Shown here piece by piece: positions 24,485-32,803 of a stretch of DNA of 42,963 nt. This DNA comes from JABMPJ01 sp964345005. Lineage in GTDB: Bacteria; Verrucomicrobiota; Kiritimatiellia; UBA8416; JABMPJ01. Each line of letters starts with the position of its first letter. Position 1 is the stretch's first letter. Location: the NCBI GenBank assembly GCA_964345005.1, contig CAYFPQ010000023.1, forward strand, positions 1-42,963. The letters are read 5' to 3'. The notes below the pieces were generated by a model. That model was given only the letters and a program-made list of their open reading frames with translations, was not told the origin of the DNA and ran no database searches. Position numbers and translations under genes: made by a program.

Positions 24485-26001
24485 GGCTGCTCTCCTGTCT
24501 CATTGTGAGGGTGATAGTAGCTGGGGGCCGGCAGTCCATAGCGTTTCATGATCTCGCCGTTGGCGAGGTCGGACGCAGCGGCATCCAAAACCAGCGTCTG
24601 CTTCATGCCTTCAAACTCGACTTCATGATAGCCCCGTTGCGGGGAGGCAAATGCGGCTTCCATATCGCGGAGTGTGCCAATCGCGCGGCCATTGACGCGC
24701 CCGACGATTCCATTAAGAAAATCGCCCGTATAAGTGTTGACCGAGTGGGGGAGGCGTCGAATGAGGGCAACGAACTGATCTCGATTCCGGATCAGGTCAT
24801 CCTGTTTGGCATAGGTGCGGTAGTAGAAGAGTTGCTGCGTGTTGGGAGTGGACTTGCTCTCCCCGACGGTTCGAAGGAAGTCCTGGCTGAGTGGTGCAAA
24901 GACGAGGCCCGCATAGACAAAGTACTCAGGGCGACGGTCATACTGGTTGCGGAAGACAAAGGGATCCGCCGGATTGGTCAGCGGCAGGACAATCTCGGAT
25001 GCCTCGCCTTCGCGCCAGATCCGACAGCGAATCTGGTCGCCCCACTGCTTCCGCTCGAGCAACTCGGCAAACAGGACATGGTTGCCGTTGAGGGCGATAT
25101 TGCCGTCATTGGCGATATCGTGGCCATCGATTGTGAGGAGCACATCGCCTGCACGAAGCAGTCCGGTGGCGCTGCCAAAGGGATCGACATAGTACAACAC
25201 GACTCCGGACTCGTCAGGGGGAAGGGCAAGGCTCTGGCGCAGGGCGGTGTTGCGGGCGGGCAGAAAGAAAGCGCCCAGTTCGGGGTATCCGTCGTAGGTG
25301 CCGTCTTCTATGTCCTCGAGGAAGTGGCGAATCACCGGGAGCGGTATGGCGTAGCCGATGTTCTCAGCCCAGGCGAGGCCCTGGAAGGCGAGTCCGACAA
25401 CCCGGTGGTCGAACAGGATGGGGCCGCCGCTGTTTCCCGGGTTGATCGCAGCATCGACCTGGAGGACAAGGTGCTGGTCGACCCCGCTGTGGGAGTAACC
25501 GCTGTAATCGATACGCGAGACCACGCCGCGCGTCACGGAAATGCGGTTGCCGCCCGTGGGGTAGCCCAGCACGGTTACCTCGTCATTCAGGGCAGGAATG
25601 GTATCGGCAAGCGCGAGGGGGGTAACGTCCTCGAAGAAGGCGGGGTCGTCAACGGTGAGGGCTGCGAGATCGCAATCATGTGCGATGAACGCGACACGGG
25701 CAAGGTAGCGACCGGGCTGACCGTCGCGCGACACTTCAATGAAACGGGCGTTGGAGACCACGTGTGCATTGGTCAGGATACGGCGCTTCGCGATGACGAA
25801 TCCCGTTCCCGTTCCGTTGCCGGGGCGCCCCGCCTGCCACGGCATGGCATAGTCCTCGTTCTGGAAAGTCGCATAAATCTTGATGACCCCGCTGAGGAGA
25901 GGCGCGAAACGGGATTGAGCTGCGGCCGTGCGCGTGGCCGCAAATAGTGGCAATGCCAGGGTTGCCCCGAGCACCAGGGCCTTTGCGTTTGAAATTCTCA
26001 T
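24481..26001 (-). CDS. HtrA/Deg-family periplasmic serine protease
   Basis: The 506-residue protein has a signal peptide (residues 1 to about 28, cleavage near AAA-QS). Its trypsin-like domain has the full triad: His80 in TNAHVV, Asp111 in HDCDLAAL and Ser191 in NPGNSGGP. One PDZ follows (LLRAGDVLLTIDGHDI, residues about 275-350), and a second, diverged PDZ-like domain ends the protein (GDFLNGIVGRVNGRAIGTLRDMEAAF). This two-PDZ layout resembles plant-type Deg proteins more than E. coli DegP. It is the first gene of the minus-strand operon and overlaps the pseudoprotease gene by four bases. Confidence 0.92.
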   Translation of the reverse strand: MRISNAKALVLGATLALPLFAATRTAAAQSRFAPLLSGVIKIYATFQNEDYAMPWQAGRPGNGTGTGFVIAKRRILTNAHVVSNARFIEVSRDGQPGRYLARVAFIAHDCDLAALTVDDPAFFEDVTPLALADTIPALNDEVTVLGYPTGGNRISVTRGVVSRIDYSGYSHSGVDQHLVLQVDAAINPGNSGGPILFDHRVVGLAFQGLAWAENIGYAIPLPVIRHFLEDIEDGTYDGYPELGAFFLPARNTALRQSLALPPDESGVVLYYVDPFGSATGLLRAGDVLLTIDGHDIANDGNIALNGNHVLFAELLERKQWGDQIRCRIWREGEASEIVLPLTNPADPFVFRNQYDRRPEYFVYAGLVFAPLSQDFLRTVGESKSTPNTQQLFYYRTYAKQDDLIRNRDQFVALIRRLPHSVNTYTGDFLNGIVGRVNGRAIGTLRDMEAAFASPQRGYHEVEFEGMKQTLVLDAAASDLANGEIMKRYGLPAPSYYHPHNETGEQP

Positions 26002-26016
26002 ATGCCGTGAGATAAT
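25989..26016 (+). promoter_or_regulatory. Candidate promoter for the 40-residue protein, overlapping a divergent -10
   Basis: TTGAAA at 25989-25994 and GATAAT at 26011-26016 are separated by 16 bases. They would start transcription about 36 bases before the ATG at 26059. On the other strand the same AT-rich spot (ATAATA at 26012-26017) reads TATTAT, a good -10 for the HtrA operon, though without a matching -35. The two divergent transcripts may share this site. Confidence 0.45.
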
Positions 26017-26058
26017 ACCGACAGCGGACAGCCAGGGACAGTAAGAAAGAGGGTTGCG

Positions 26059-26181
26059 ATGGGACTCAGCGATAGGGACTACATGCAGGCGTCTCGACCG
26101 AAACGTCGCAGGAAGTCACAGGGGGTCGACTGGTTGGCCAGGGTTCGCTTCTTCATCTGGCGCCTGTTGCACCGACGCTAG
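26059..26181 (+). CDS. Small basic protein with N-terminal GLSDRDYM motif (40 residues)
   Basis: A short frame begins MGLSDRDYMQASRPKRRR and ends FFIWRLLHRR. It has GAGGG five bases before the ATG and a promoter-like sequence upstream. The motif '(G)L.DRDYM(R)' recurs at the N-terminus of small or membrane-associated proteins (some rhomboid-type) in PVC and related phyla, as far as I recall. The middle is strongly basic, and the last 15 residues could form a short amphipathic or membrane-associating helix (WLARVRFFIWRLL). It is divergent from the HtrA operon and its stop overlaps the 3' end of the barrel gene by four bases. No function can be assigned. Confidence 0.65.
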   Translation: MGLSDRDYMQASRPKRRRKSQGVDWLARVRFFIWRLLHRR

Positions 26182-26684
26182 AACTGGTACATCAGGTAGC
26201 CTGACCAGTCCATCTCGTCGAAGTCGAACTCGTCCAGGTTGTCGAAATCCTCGAACGTGTAGGATGCCTGGATGCTGAGGGCAAGTCCCCCGAGCGGCAT
26301 GTCGAAACCGAGAATGAGCTGGTAGTAGATGTCGGACCAGTCGCTATCGTCGTCGCTCTTCACATACGTGGCCAGTGCGCCGATACCGCCACGCCAACCA
26401 CCGTCTGAGAGCATCAGGTTGATCTCCGGTGTGATCACGTAGTCCACGTCGTTTGAGCCAAGGCCGCTGCCGTACTGCGCGCCGAGCTGCCAGAACGTGT
26501 TGCCCTCGTGGTACTCGTAGACAAGGCCATAGGTGGTCTCGTCGTCAAAGGCCACTTCGCGTTCGGTGTCCTGTTCGGCGTTATAGCGCGCCCCCACGCC
26601 GAAGCGTTGAGAAGTGCGGCCCCGCGCATGGGCGGAGGAGAGGCAGAGAAGAAGAACGAGCGAGATTGAGGTAAGTGCTTTCAT
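26178..26684 (-). CDS. Probable outer-membrane beta-barrel protein
   Basis: The 168-residue protein has a clear signal peptide (residues 1 to about 20, cleavage near SSAHA-RG). Alternating hydrophobic/polar strands follow (FGVGARYNAE; TYGLVYEYHEGNTFWQLGAQYG; WRGGIGALATYV; YYQLILGFDMPLGGLALSIQASYTF). It ends in the aromatic pattern SGYLMYQF; a terminal Phe is the usual signal for barrel insertion. About eight strands would fit its size. One loop and the segment before the last strand are very acidic (DFDNLDEFDFDEMDW). No ribosome binding site is evident. It diverges from ileS. Confidence 0.78.
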   Translation of the reverse strand: MKALTSISLVLLLCLSSAHARGRTSQRFGVGARYNAEQDTEREVAFDDETTYGLVYEYHEGNTFWQLGAQYGSGLGSNDVDYVITPEINLMLSDGGWRGGIGALATYVKSDDDSDWSDIYYQLILGFDMPLGGLALSIQASYTFEDFDNLDEFDFDEMDWSGYLMYQF

Positions 26685-26771
26685 GGGCGGGACGATACCA
26701 AATCCATGATTGATCCCTCAAGAACGATCCAGTAGCCTGCTTTCCTTTGCGATATTGGGGAGTTTCCAGCC

Positions 26772-29700
26772 ATGGGTAGCCGATTCAAAGAGGTGTCGAA
26801 CCGGGCCGATTTTGCCGCGGGCGAAGAAGATCTCCTTGCGTTCTGGGAAGAGGCGGGGATCTTCGAGAAGTCGCTCGAGGCACGTCGGGGCGGTGAGGAG
26901 TACGTCTTCTACGATGGCCCGCCTTTTGCTACCGGTTTGCCGCACTACGGCCACCTCCTTGCCGGCACCATCAAGGACATCATTCCGCGCTACCAGACCA
27001 TGCGCGGACACTACGTGGCGCGCCGTTTTGGCTGGGACTGCCATGGGTTGCCGATCGAAGCGCTGGCGCAGGAGGCGCTCGGTCTGGCCGGAACGGCCGC
27101 GATTCGCGAGGCCGGTGTGGATGTCTTCAACGAGCAGTGCCGCTCCATGGTGCAGACCTATGTCGGCGAGTGGCGCAAGATCGTCACGCGCATGGGGCGT
27201 TGGGTCGACTTCGACAACGACTACAAGACCATGGACATGTCGTTCATGGAGACGATCTGGTGGGTCTTCAAGCAGCTCTGGGACCAGGGCCGTATCTACC
27301 GCTCACACCGGATCATGCCCTATAGCTGGAAACTGACTACGCCGCTGTCTAACTTCGAGGCCGGCAGTAACTACAAGGACGTGCAGGACCCCGCAGTTAC
27401 GGTGCGCGTGAAGCTGCGCACGCCGGATCCCGCGTTGCCCCAAGGAAAACCCGTATATGCGCTCCTCTGGACGACCACGCCCTGGACGCTGCCCGGTAAT
27501 CTCGCGGTCTGCGCCGGGCCCGATGTTGAGTATGTGGCGGTGCAGGACGTGACGGATGGTGACGTCTACGTCATGGCGCAGGCGCGGCTCGACTCCATCT
27601 ACAAGACCGAAGACCAGTACCGTGTGTTGAAGACATACACGGGCAAAGACCTCTATGGCTGGAGCTATGAGCCGCTCTTCCCGTACTTCGCCGACCAACC
27701 CAACGCTTTCCGCATCCTGAACGATGCGTTCGTCACGATAGAAGACGGTACCGGTCTGGTGCACATGGCGCCCGCCTATGGCGAGGACGACTTCCGCGTA
27801 TGTCAGAGCGAAGGGATCGACCTGGTCGATCCTCTCGACGCCGACTGCAACTTCACGGCGCAGGTCCCCGAGTACGAGGGCCAGTTCGTGAAGGACGCCG
27901 ACAAGGCGATCATCCGGCGCCTGAAGGACGAAGGCAACCTCATCCACCAGTCAACCATTGTTCACAGCTATCCGTTCTGCGAACGCACGGACACGCCGCT
28001 GGTTTATCGCGCCATCGATGCGTGGTACGTGCGCGTGGAGGACATGCGCGACGAGCTCGTCGCGAACAACGAGACGATCCACTGGGTGCCCGACTACGTG
28101 GGCGACCGTCGCTTCGGTAACTGGCTCAAAGAGGCGAAGGACTGGAATATCAGCCGCAACCGTTACTGGGGCTCTTGTGTCCCGGTCTGGATCAACGAGA
28201 ACGACCCGGAGGATATGATCTGCGTGGGTTCGGTCGACGAGCTGGAGGAACTGTCCGGCGTACGCGTTGATGATCTCCACAAACACATCATCGACAAGGT
28301 GGCATTCGAGAAGGATGGCAAGACGTACCGTCGAACACCGGAGGTGCTCGACTGCTGGTTTGAGTCCGGCTCCATGCCGTTGGCCCAGCAGCACTACCCG
28401 TTCGAACGTGGCGACGAGCTCGACGAGTTCTACCCGGCTGACTTCATCGCCGAGGGGCTCGACCAGACACGAGGCTGGTTCTACACGCTACTGGTGCTCT
28501 CGACCGCTCTGTTCGGAAAGAGCTGTTACCGCAATGTGATCGTGAACGGGCTGGTCCTGGCCGAGGACGGGCGCAAGATGAGCAAGCGGCTCAAGAACTA
28601 TCCCGATCCGATGGAGATGGTTCACACCTACGGCGCCGACGCGCTCCGTCTCTACATGATCTACTCGCCGGTGGTCCGCGCCGAGGATCTGCGATTCTCC
28701 GAGGATGGGGTCAAGCACCTCATGCGAAACATCATGATCCCGCTCTGGAACGCTTATGCTTTCTTCGTGACTTACGCTACGATTGACGGGTGGACGCCGG
28801 AGGACGACACGAGCACGCCTGAGTCGAACGTACTGGATCGCTGGATCCGCAGTTCGATGGCCAGTCTCACCGAACGCGTGACCGCTGCGATGGACGTCTA
28901 TGACCTGCAGCGTTCGGTGCGTCCGTTTGTCCATTTCATCGAGGATCTGACCAATTGGTACATCCGTCGCAGCCGCCGCCGCTTCTGGAAGTCGCAGGAC
29001 GATGCTGACAAGGCCGAAGCCTATCGCACCCTCTACGAAGTGCTCCTGCAGTTGACGCGTGTGGCCGCTCCGTTCGTGCCGTTCGTCAGCGATATCATCT
29101 ACCGCAACCTGCGCACAGATGACATGCCCGAATCCGTCCACCTGTGCGACTTCCCCGGCGTCGATGATGCCGCGCGTGACCAGGAACTCGAGGCCGAGAT
29201 GGATCTGGTGATGACCGTCGTACGTCTGGGGCGTGTTCTGCGGACCGATTACAACCTGAAGGTGCGTCAGCCGTTGTCTATTCTGCATGTGGTGTCGCGC
29301 AACCGCGCAACGCTCGACCGGGTTAACGTGCTGGCCGATCTCGTACGTGACGAGCTGAACGTGAAGCAGATCGAGCTGACCGACATCGAGAGCGAGCTCG
29401 TCCTGCTCAAGGCCAAGGCCGATTTCAAAGCACTGGGGCCGCGTTTTGGGAAACAGGTCAAGCAGGTGGCCCAAGTCATTGCGTCGCTGCCCGAATCCGA
29501 TCTCGAGACACTGGCCAACGGCGATGCGATCGCGCTAGCCCTCGACGGCGAATCCGTGGAGGTTGGACCGGCCGATGTCGTCATCGAGCGTATCCCGCGT
29601 GACGGCGTGGTGGTGGCCTCGGAGGGTGAATTGGTTGTCGCGTTGGAGACGGCGCTGACCCCCGAGCTGATTGCCGAGGGCTTGGCCCGCGAGGAGGTCA

Positions 29701-29942
29701 ACAAGGTGCAGAACCTCCGCAAGACCATGGGGCTCGACGTAGCTCAGCGGATCAGGATCGAGTACGACAGCAGCGTAGACTGCGAGGTGCGCGATGCGCG
29801 TGAGCTGCACCGCGGCTACATCGATACCGAGACACTGTGCGTGGAGACCTCGTATGCCGATTCCCCGGACGGGGAAGGGTGGGAGACCGTCGATCTGAAC
29901 GGGCATGCTGCCCGTCTGCGCATCACACCGGCTACAGCCTAG
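26772..29942 (+). CDS. ileS: Isoleucyl-tRNA synthetase, eukaryote-like type (IleS2)
   Basis: The 1056-residue class I enzyme charges tRNA-Ile. It has the HIGH box as PHYGHLLAG, the editing (CP1) domain with the TTTPWTLPGNLAV entry, WNISRNRYWGSCVPVW, and the catalytic loop KMSKRLKNYPDP. KMSKR rather than KMSKS, the NYPDP continuation and the overall length place it with the eukaryote-like IleRS2 group. Bacterial members of that group are known for low sensitivity to mupirocin. ATG 26772 has GGGGAG nine bases upstream. The stop TAG lies in the ribosome-binding site of the next gene, only 11 bases before its start. Confidence 0.95.
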   Translation: MGSRFKEVSNRADFAAGEEDLLAFWEEAGIFEKSLEARRGGEEYVFYDGPPFATGLPHYGHLLAGTIKDIIPRYQTMRGHYVARRFGWDCHGLPIEALAQEALGLAGTAAIREAGVDVFNEQCRSMVQTYVGEWRKIVTRMGRWVDFDNDYKTMDMSFMETIWWVFKQLWDQGRIYRSHRIMPYSWKLTTPLSNFEAGSNYKDVQDPAVTVRVKLRTPDPALPQGKPVYALLWTTTPWTLPGNLAVCAGPDVEYVAVQDVTDGDVYVMAQARLDSIYKTEDQYRVLKTYTGKDLYGWSYEPLFPYFADQPNAFRILNDAFVTIEDGTGLVHMAPAYGEDDFRVCQSEGIDLVDPLDADCNFTAQVPEYEGQFVKDADKAIIRRLKDEGNLIHQSTIVHSYPFCERTDTPLVYRAIDAWYVRVEDMRDELVANNETIHWVPDYVGDRRFGNWLKEAKDWNISRNRYWGSCVPVWINENDPEDMICVGSVDELEELSGVRVDDLHKHIIDKVAFEKDGKTYRRTPEVLDCWFESGSMPLAQQHYPFERGDELDEFYPADFIAEGLDQTRGWFYTLLVLSTALFGKSCYRNVIVNGLVLAEDGRKMSKRLKNYPDPMEMVHTYGADALRLYMIYSPVVRAEDLRFSEDGVKHLMRNIMIPLWNAYAFFVTYATIDGWTPEDDTSTPESNVLDRWIRSSMASLTERVTAAMDVYDLQRSVRPFVHFIEDLTNWYIRRSRRRFWKSQDDADKAEAYRTLYEVLLQLTRVAAPFVPFVSDIIYRNLRTDDMPESVHLCDFPGVDDAARDQELEAEMDLVMTVVRLGRVLRTDYNLKVRQPLSILHVVSRNRATLDRVNVLADLVRDELNVKQIELTDIESELVLLKAKADFKALGPRFGKQVKQVAQVIASLPESDLETLANGDAIALALDGESVEVGPADVVIERIPRDGVVVASEGELVVALETALTPELIAEGLAREEVNKVQNLRKTMGLDVAQRIRIEYDSSVDCEVRDARELHRGYIDTETLCVETSYADSPDGEGWETVDLNGHAARLRITPATA

Positions 29943-29953
29943 GAGACGGCGCC

Positions 29954-30763
29954 ATGGCCCTGACTCCCGATCAATGTGAACGCTATGCACGCCACCTGTT
30001 GCTGTCGGAAGTGGGTGAAGTGGGCCAGGAGGCCCTGAGAGCGGGTCGGGTCCTTGTCGTGGGCGCCGGCGGTTTGGGGTCGCCGTGCTCGCTCTACCTG
30101 GCCGCGGCCGGTGTAGGGACACTGGGTATCATGGATGCCGATGCCGTGGAGCTCTCCAACCTTCAACGTCAGCTCCTGCACGCAACCAGCGACCTCGACA
30201 GACCCAAGGTGGCGTCAGCAGCCGAGACGCTGTCGGCCCTCAATCCTGATGTGAAGCTCGTAACGTATCCCGAGCGCCTGTCGGCCTCGAATGCACCCGA
30301 AATTCTGGCCAACTACGATTTCGTGTGCGATGCAACGGACAACTTCGAATCCAAGTTCCTGATTGCAGACGCCTGCCATGCGGCGGGCAAGCCATATGCG
30401 CATGCGGGAATCCTCCGCTTCAGCGGCCAGACCATGACCGTGCTGCCCGGAGAGACTGCATGCTACCGTTGCGCCTTCGGTGCTCCGCCGCCAGGGCCGG
30501 TTCCGGAAGCCGCGCGTGGCCTGCTGGGTGTGCTGCCCGGTGTGATCGGCACGGTCCAGGCGACCGAGGCACTGAAGTTTCTTCTGGATGTGGGAGAGCT
30601 GCTGACAGACACGTTGTTGGTATATAATGCACTGCAAATGACGTTCCGCCGCGTCGCGGTGAAACGCGATCCGGCGTGTATACTGTGTGGCCGGGGAGAG
30701 GGAAGCACGGAAAGCAACTGCCCTCGCCAGGGAGATGGCGGAAAAGCAGAAGGAAACAAGTGA
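29954..30763 (+). CDS. MoeB/ThiF-family E1-like adenylyltransferase
   Basis: The 269-residue protein is a sulfur-carrier activating enzyme. It has the nucleotide site VVGAGGLGSPCSLYLAAAGVG, DADAVELSNLQRQLLH, and the ATP/Mg segment CDATDNFESKFLIADAC. It also has the two zinc-binding pairs CYRC and CILC. MoeB, ThiF and related HesA proteins share all of these, so the partner (MoaD, ThiS or another carrier) cannot be fixed from sequence. It starts at ATG 29954, behind AGGAG formed by the ileS stop region. Its TGA overlaps the larE ATG by one base, which suggests joint production with a sulfur-transfer enzyme. Confidence 0.9.
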   Translation: MALTPDQCERYARHLLLSEVGEVGQEALRAGRVLVVGAGGLGSPCSLYLAAAGVGTLGIMDADAVELSNLQRQLLHATSDLDRPKVASAAETLSALNPDVKLVTYPERLSASNAPEILANYDFVCDATDNFESKFLIADACHAAGKPYAHAGILRFSGQTMTVLPGETACYRCAFGAPPPGPVPEAARGLLGVLPGVIGTVQATEALKFLLDVGELLTDTLLVYNALQMTFRRVAVKRDPACILCGRGEGSTESNCPRQGDGGKAEGNK

Positions 30764-31602
30764 TGGACGTGGAGTTGGCAACCAAGTTTGAGGCCTTGAA
30801 GAATCAGATTCGTGATACCGGCGGTTTAGCCGTGGCATTTTCGGGTGGTGTGGACAGTACCTTTCTGGCAGCGGTGGCTGCCGACGTGTTGGGTGACCGC
30901 GCGCTGGCAGTGACGGCGCTGTCGCCGCTCTACTCGCAACATGAACAGAAGGAGGCGTCCGAACTTGCCGAGCGGATCGGGATCAGGCATGAGACGGTGG
31001 ACTCCAATGAGCTCGACGTCCCCGGCTTCGCCGAGAATCCCCCCGACCGTTGTTACAAGTGCAAGAGCGAACTGTTTACTGTCGTGGCCGGCGTTGCGCA
31101 GAAATACGGAATCGAAAAGGTGGCCGACGGCACAAATGCCAGTGACAGCGGTGACTATCGCCCCGGACGTAAGGCGGCGCGAGAGCAGGGCGTGTTGAGT
31201 CCGTTGGCGGAAGCAGGAATGACGAAGGACGACATCCGTGAACTGTCCCGTGGGATGGACCTGCCGACGGCCGAAAAGCCTGCATTTGCCTGCCTGGCCT
31301 CGCGCTTTCCGTATGGGACGACGATCACCGTGGAGAAGTTGAAATCGGTAGAGATTATGGAAGATGCTCTACGCGACAGCGGGGTCAGCCAGTTCCGCGT
31401 GCGTCACCACGGTGACATCGCCCGCGTCGAGGTGGTTGAGGAGGATCTTGCCAAGCTCTGCACCGAACCGCTTCGTTCGAAGCTTATTGAGAAGGCGAAA
31501 GAGGCAGGCTACCTCTACCTGACAGTCGATCTGCAGGGCTATCGCACCGGAAGTATGAATGAGACCCTCAGTGCAAAGCAGAAGACCGATGCGCTTGGCT
31601 GA
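30763..31602 (+). CDS. larE: LarE-type ATP-dependent sacrificial sulfur transferase
   Basis: LarE builds the thiocarboxylates of the nickel-pincer cofactor (NPN) used by lactate racemase and related enzymes, classically giving up its own cysteine sulfur. The 279-residue protein has the PP-loop AFSGGVDSTFLA, DRCYKCKSEL and DGTNASDSGDYRPGRKAA. It also has FACLASRFPYG with the Cys at the sulfur-donor position. No larB, larC or larA is in the window. The start overlaps the stop of the MoeB/ThiF-like gene (TGATG), an unusual partner that might supply or recycle sulfur. It converges on the UroD-like gene with 44 bases of featureless sequence between. Confidence 0.9.
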   Translation: MDVELATKFEALKNQIRDTGGLAVAFSGGVDSTFLAAVAADVLGDRALAVTALSPLYSQHEQKEASELAERIGIRHETVDSNELDVPGFAENPPDRCYKCKSELFTVVAGVAQKYGIEKVADGTNASDSGDYRPGRKAAREQGVLSPLAEAGMTKDDIRELSRGMDLPTAEKPAFACLASRFPYGTTITVEKLKSVEIMEDALRDSGVSQFRVRHHGDIARVEVVEEDLAKLCTEPLRSKLIEKAKEAGYLYLTVDLQGYRTGSMNETLSAKQKTDALG

Positions 31603-31646
31603 GTACCGATAATGATCTGGCACAGCGGGATGTCTGGCTACGAGGA

Positions 31647-32705
31647 TCAGCTGTAGTAGCCGCTGTAACGCTCCATTGCATCCGCAACGGCCTTGGCGTT
31701 CTCGATGGGGGTTCCAGGATAGAGACCGTAAAGCAGCATCAGGCCACCTTCTTTGCTCCCGAGATTCGTGACGATGCTACGAAAGTGCGCATCGATCTCA
31801 TCCGGGGTTCCGGATACGGTGACGGACTGGCGATCGATGTCCAGATCGATGCACACCTTTCCTGCCAACCGCTCCTGAATCCAGTCGATACCGTTCACCA
31901 GGTCTTGAAGGTTGAGGACCTCGACACCGCCATCGATCAAGTCGTCAACGAGCGTGTGCAGGTCGCCGTCCGAGTGCATATGGACGATACGCCCCGCCTC
32001 GCGTGCTGGCTGCATGAGCCGCTCATAGGATGGCTTTATGTACTTGCAGAACAGTTCGGGCGAAATCATCGGCCCCACTTGCATCCCGAGATCCTCCGGA
32101 TAACTGATCCACTCCGCGCCTGCGTCCAAGTATCGGGTGACTGACTCCATATTGAAGGCTTCGACCATCTCGATGAGTTTCAGTAGCCGTGGATTCTCGT
32201 CGATCATGGCGAAGAGAAGTGCTTCGTAGCCGCATAGATCGCATAGACGTAGAAACGTATGGCCGTGGATCAGGCTGCCCACAGCCAGCTCATTGCGGGC
32301 TTCGGCAGACCTCATCTCGTGGGAGATGGCGTCCCAGTCCACAGGGCCAATGCCGTTGGTACTTGATGGGTCGGGAGGAGTGAAGCCATCCAGGGCACTT
32401 AGATCGGCAAGGGGATGTCCCGTGACGCTGCCCACAATGCCATCGTCTTCCGTTTCCCACGTGCAGCCCCATGCATCTTCATAGGGGTGTTCTGCTCTTG
32501 CCCACGGAGCATAATCGGGTCTCACCGGCTCAGGCGTTGGTTCGTAGTCCTCAAAGAGAACGGGATGAGTTGCCATCAGCTCCTTCAGGGCATCTTGCGG
32601 GTAGTGGTGCCAACAGGATTCGTTGATGTGGTAATGGATTGGAATGTGATCCGGCCGCTCGAAGCGAACGGTCTTCAAAAGGTTTTCGCGTTGATTCATC
32701 AGCAT
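31647..32705 (-). CDS. Uroporphyrinogen decarboxylase-superfamily protein (not canonical HemE)
   Basis: The 352-residue protein has the URO-D/MtaA superfamily layout: an N-terminal RENLLKTVRFERPDHIPI, a central MISPELFCKYIKPSYERLM, HMHSDGDLHTLVDDLIDGGVEVLNL and the end segment GLYPGTPIENAKAVADAM. These features are typical of the corrinoid-methyltransferase-like branch, which is expanded in PVC genomes, rather than of HemE. The substrate is unknown. ATG 32705 has GGAGG nine bases upstream. It diverges from an AraC-type regulator across 97 bases with operator-like repeats, so it is probably that regulator's target. It should not be counted as part of heme synthesis. Confidence 0.85.
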   Translation of the reverse strand: MLMNQRENLLKTVRFERPDHIPIHYHINESCWHHYPQDALKELMATHPVLFEDYEPTPEPVRPDYAPWARAEHPYEDAWGCTWETEDDGIVGSVTGHPLADLSALDGFTPPDPSSTNGIGPVDWDAISHEMRSAEARNELAVGSLIHGHTFLRLCDLCGYEALLFAMIDENPRLLKLIEMVEAFNMESVTRYLDAGAEWISYPEDLGMQVGPMISPELFCKYIKPSYERLMQPAREAGRIVHMHSDGDLHTLVDDLIDGGVEVLNLQDLVNGIDWIQERLAGKVCIDLDIDRQSVTVSGTPDEIDAHFRSIVTNLGSKEGGLMLLYGLYPGTPIENAKAVADAMERYSGYYS

Positions 32706-32738
32706 GCTGAAAGACCTCCCCTTGCTTTGGTATCGCTT

Positions 32739-32803
32739 ATCGTATACGATCTAATTTGACAAAGAAATAGCTGTAACGATCAATGAGTTAACTCAAACGA
32801 TCA
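32739..32803. promoter_or_regulatory. Operator-like repeats in the UroD-like/AraC divergent region
   Basis: The 97-base gap holds a perfect 12-base palindrome, ATCGTATACGAT, at 32739-32750 and a perfect 10-base palindrome, GAGTTAACTC, at 32785-32794. The octamer AACGATCA occurs directly repeated at 32775-32782 and 32796-32803. Those copies are 21 bases apart, which is two helical turns and the spacing of AraC half-sites. A third ACGATC is at 32746-32751. A perfect -35 TTGACA (32756-32761) faces the regulator gene with only a weak -10, as expected for an activated promoter. Confidence 0.6.

Noticed and set aside
24442..25947. A forward open frame of 501 codons opposite the HtrA-like gene
   Set aside because: The minus-strand protease has a complete triad, signal peptide and PDZ regions. 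The forward frame has no family features and begins inside the pseudoprotease gene.
31647..32705. Reading the UroD-like gene as HemE and adding it to the heme pathway
   Set aside because: It resembles the methyltransferase-like branch of the superfamily, has its own AraC regulator and is far from the heme operon. The Ahb route does not need HemE.
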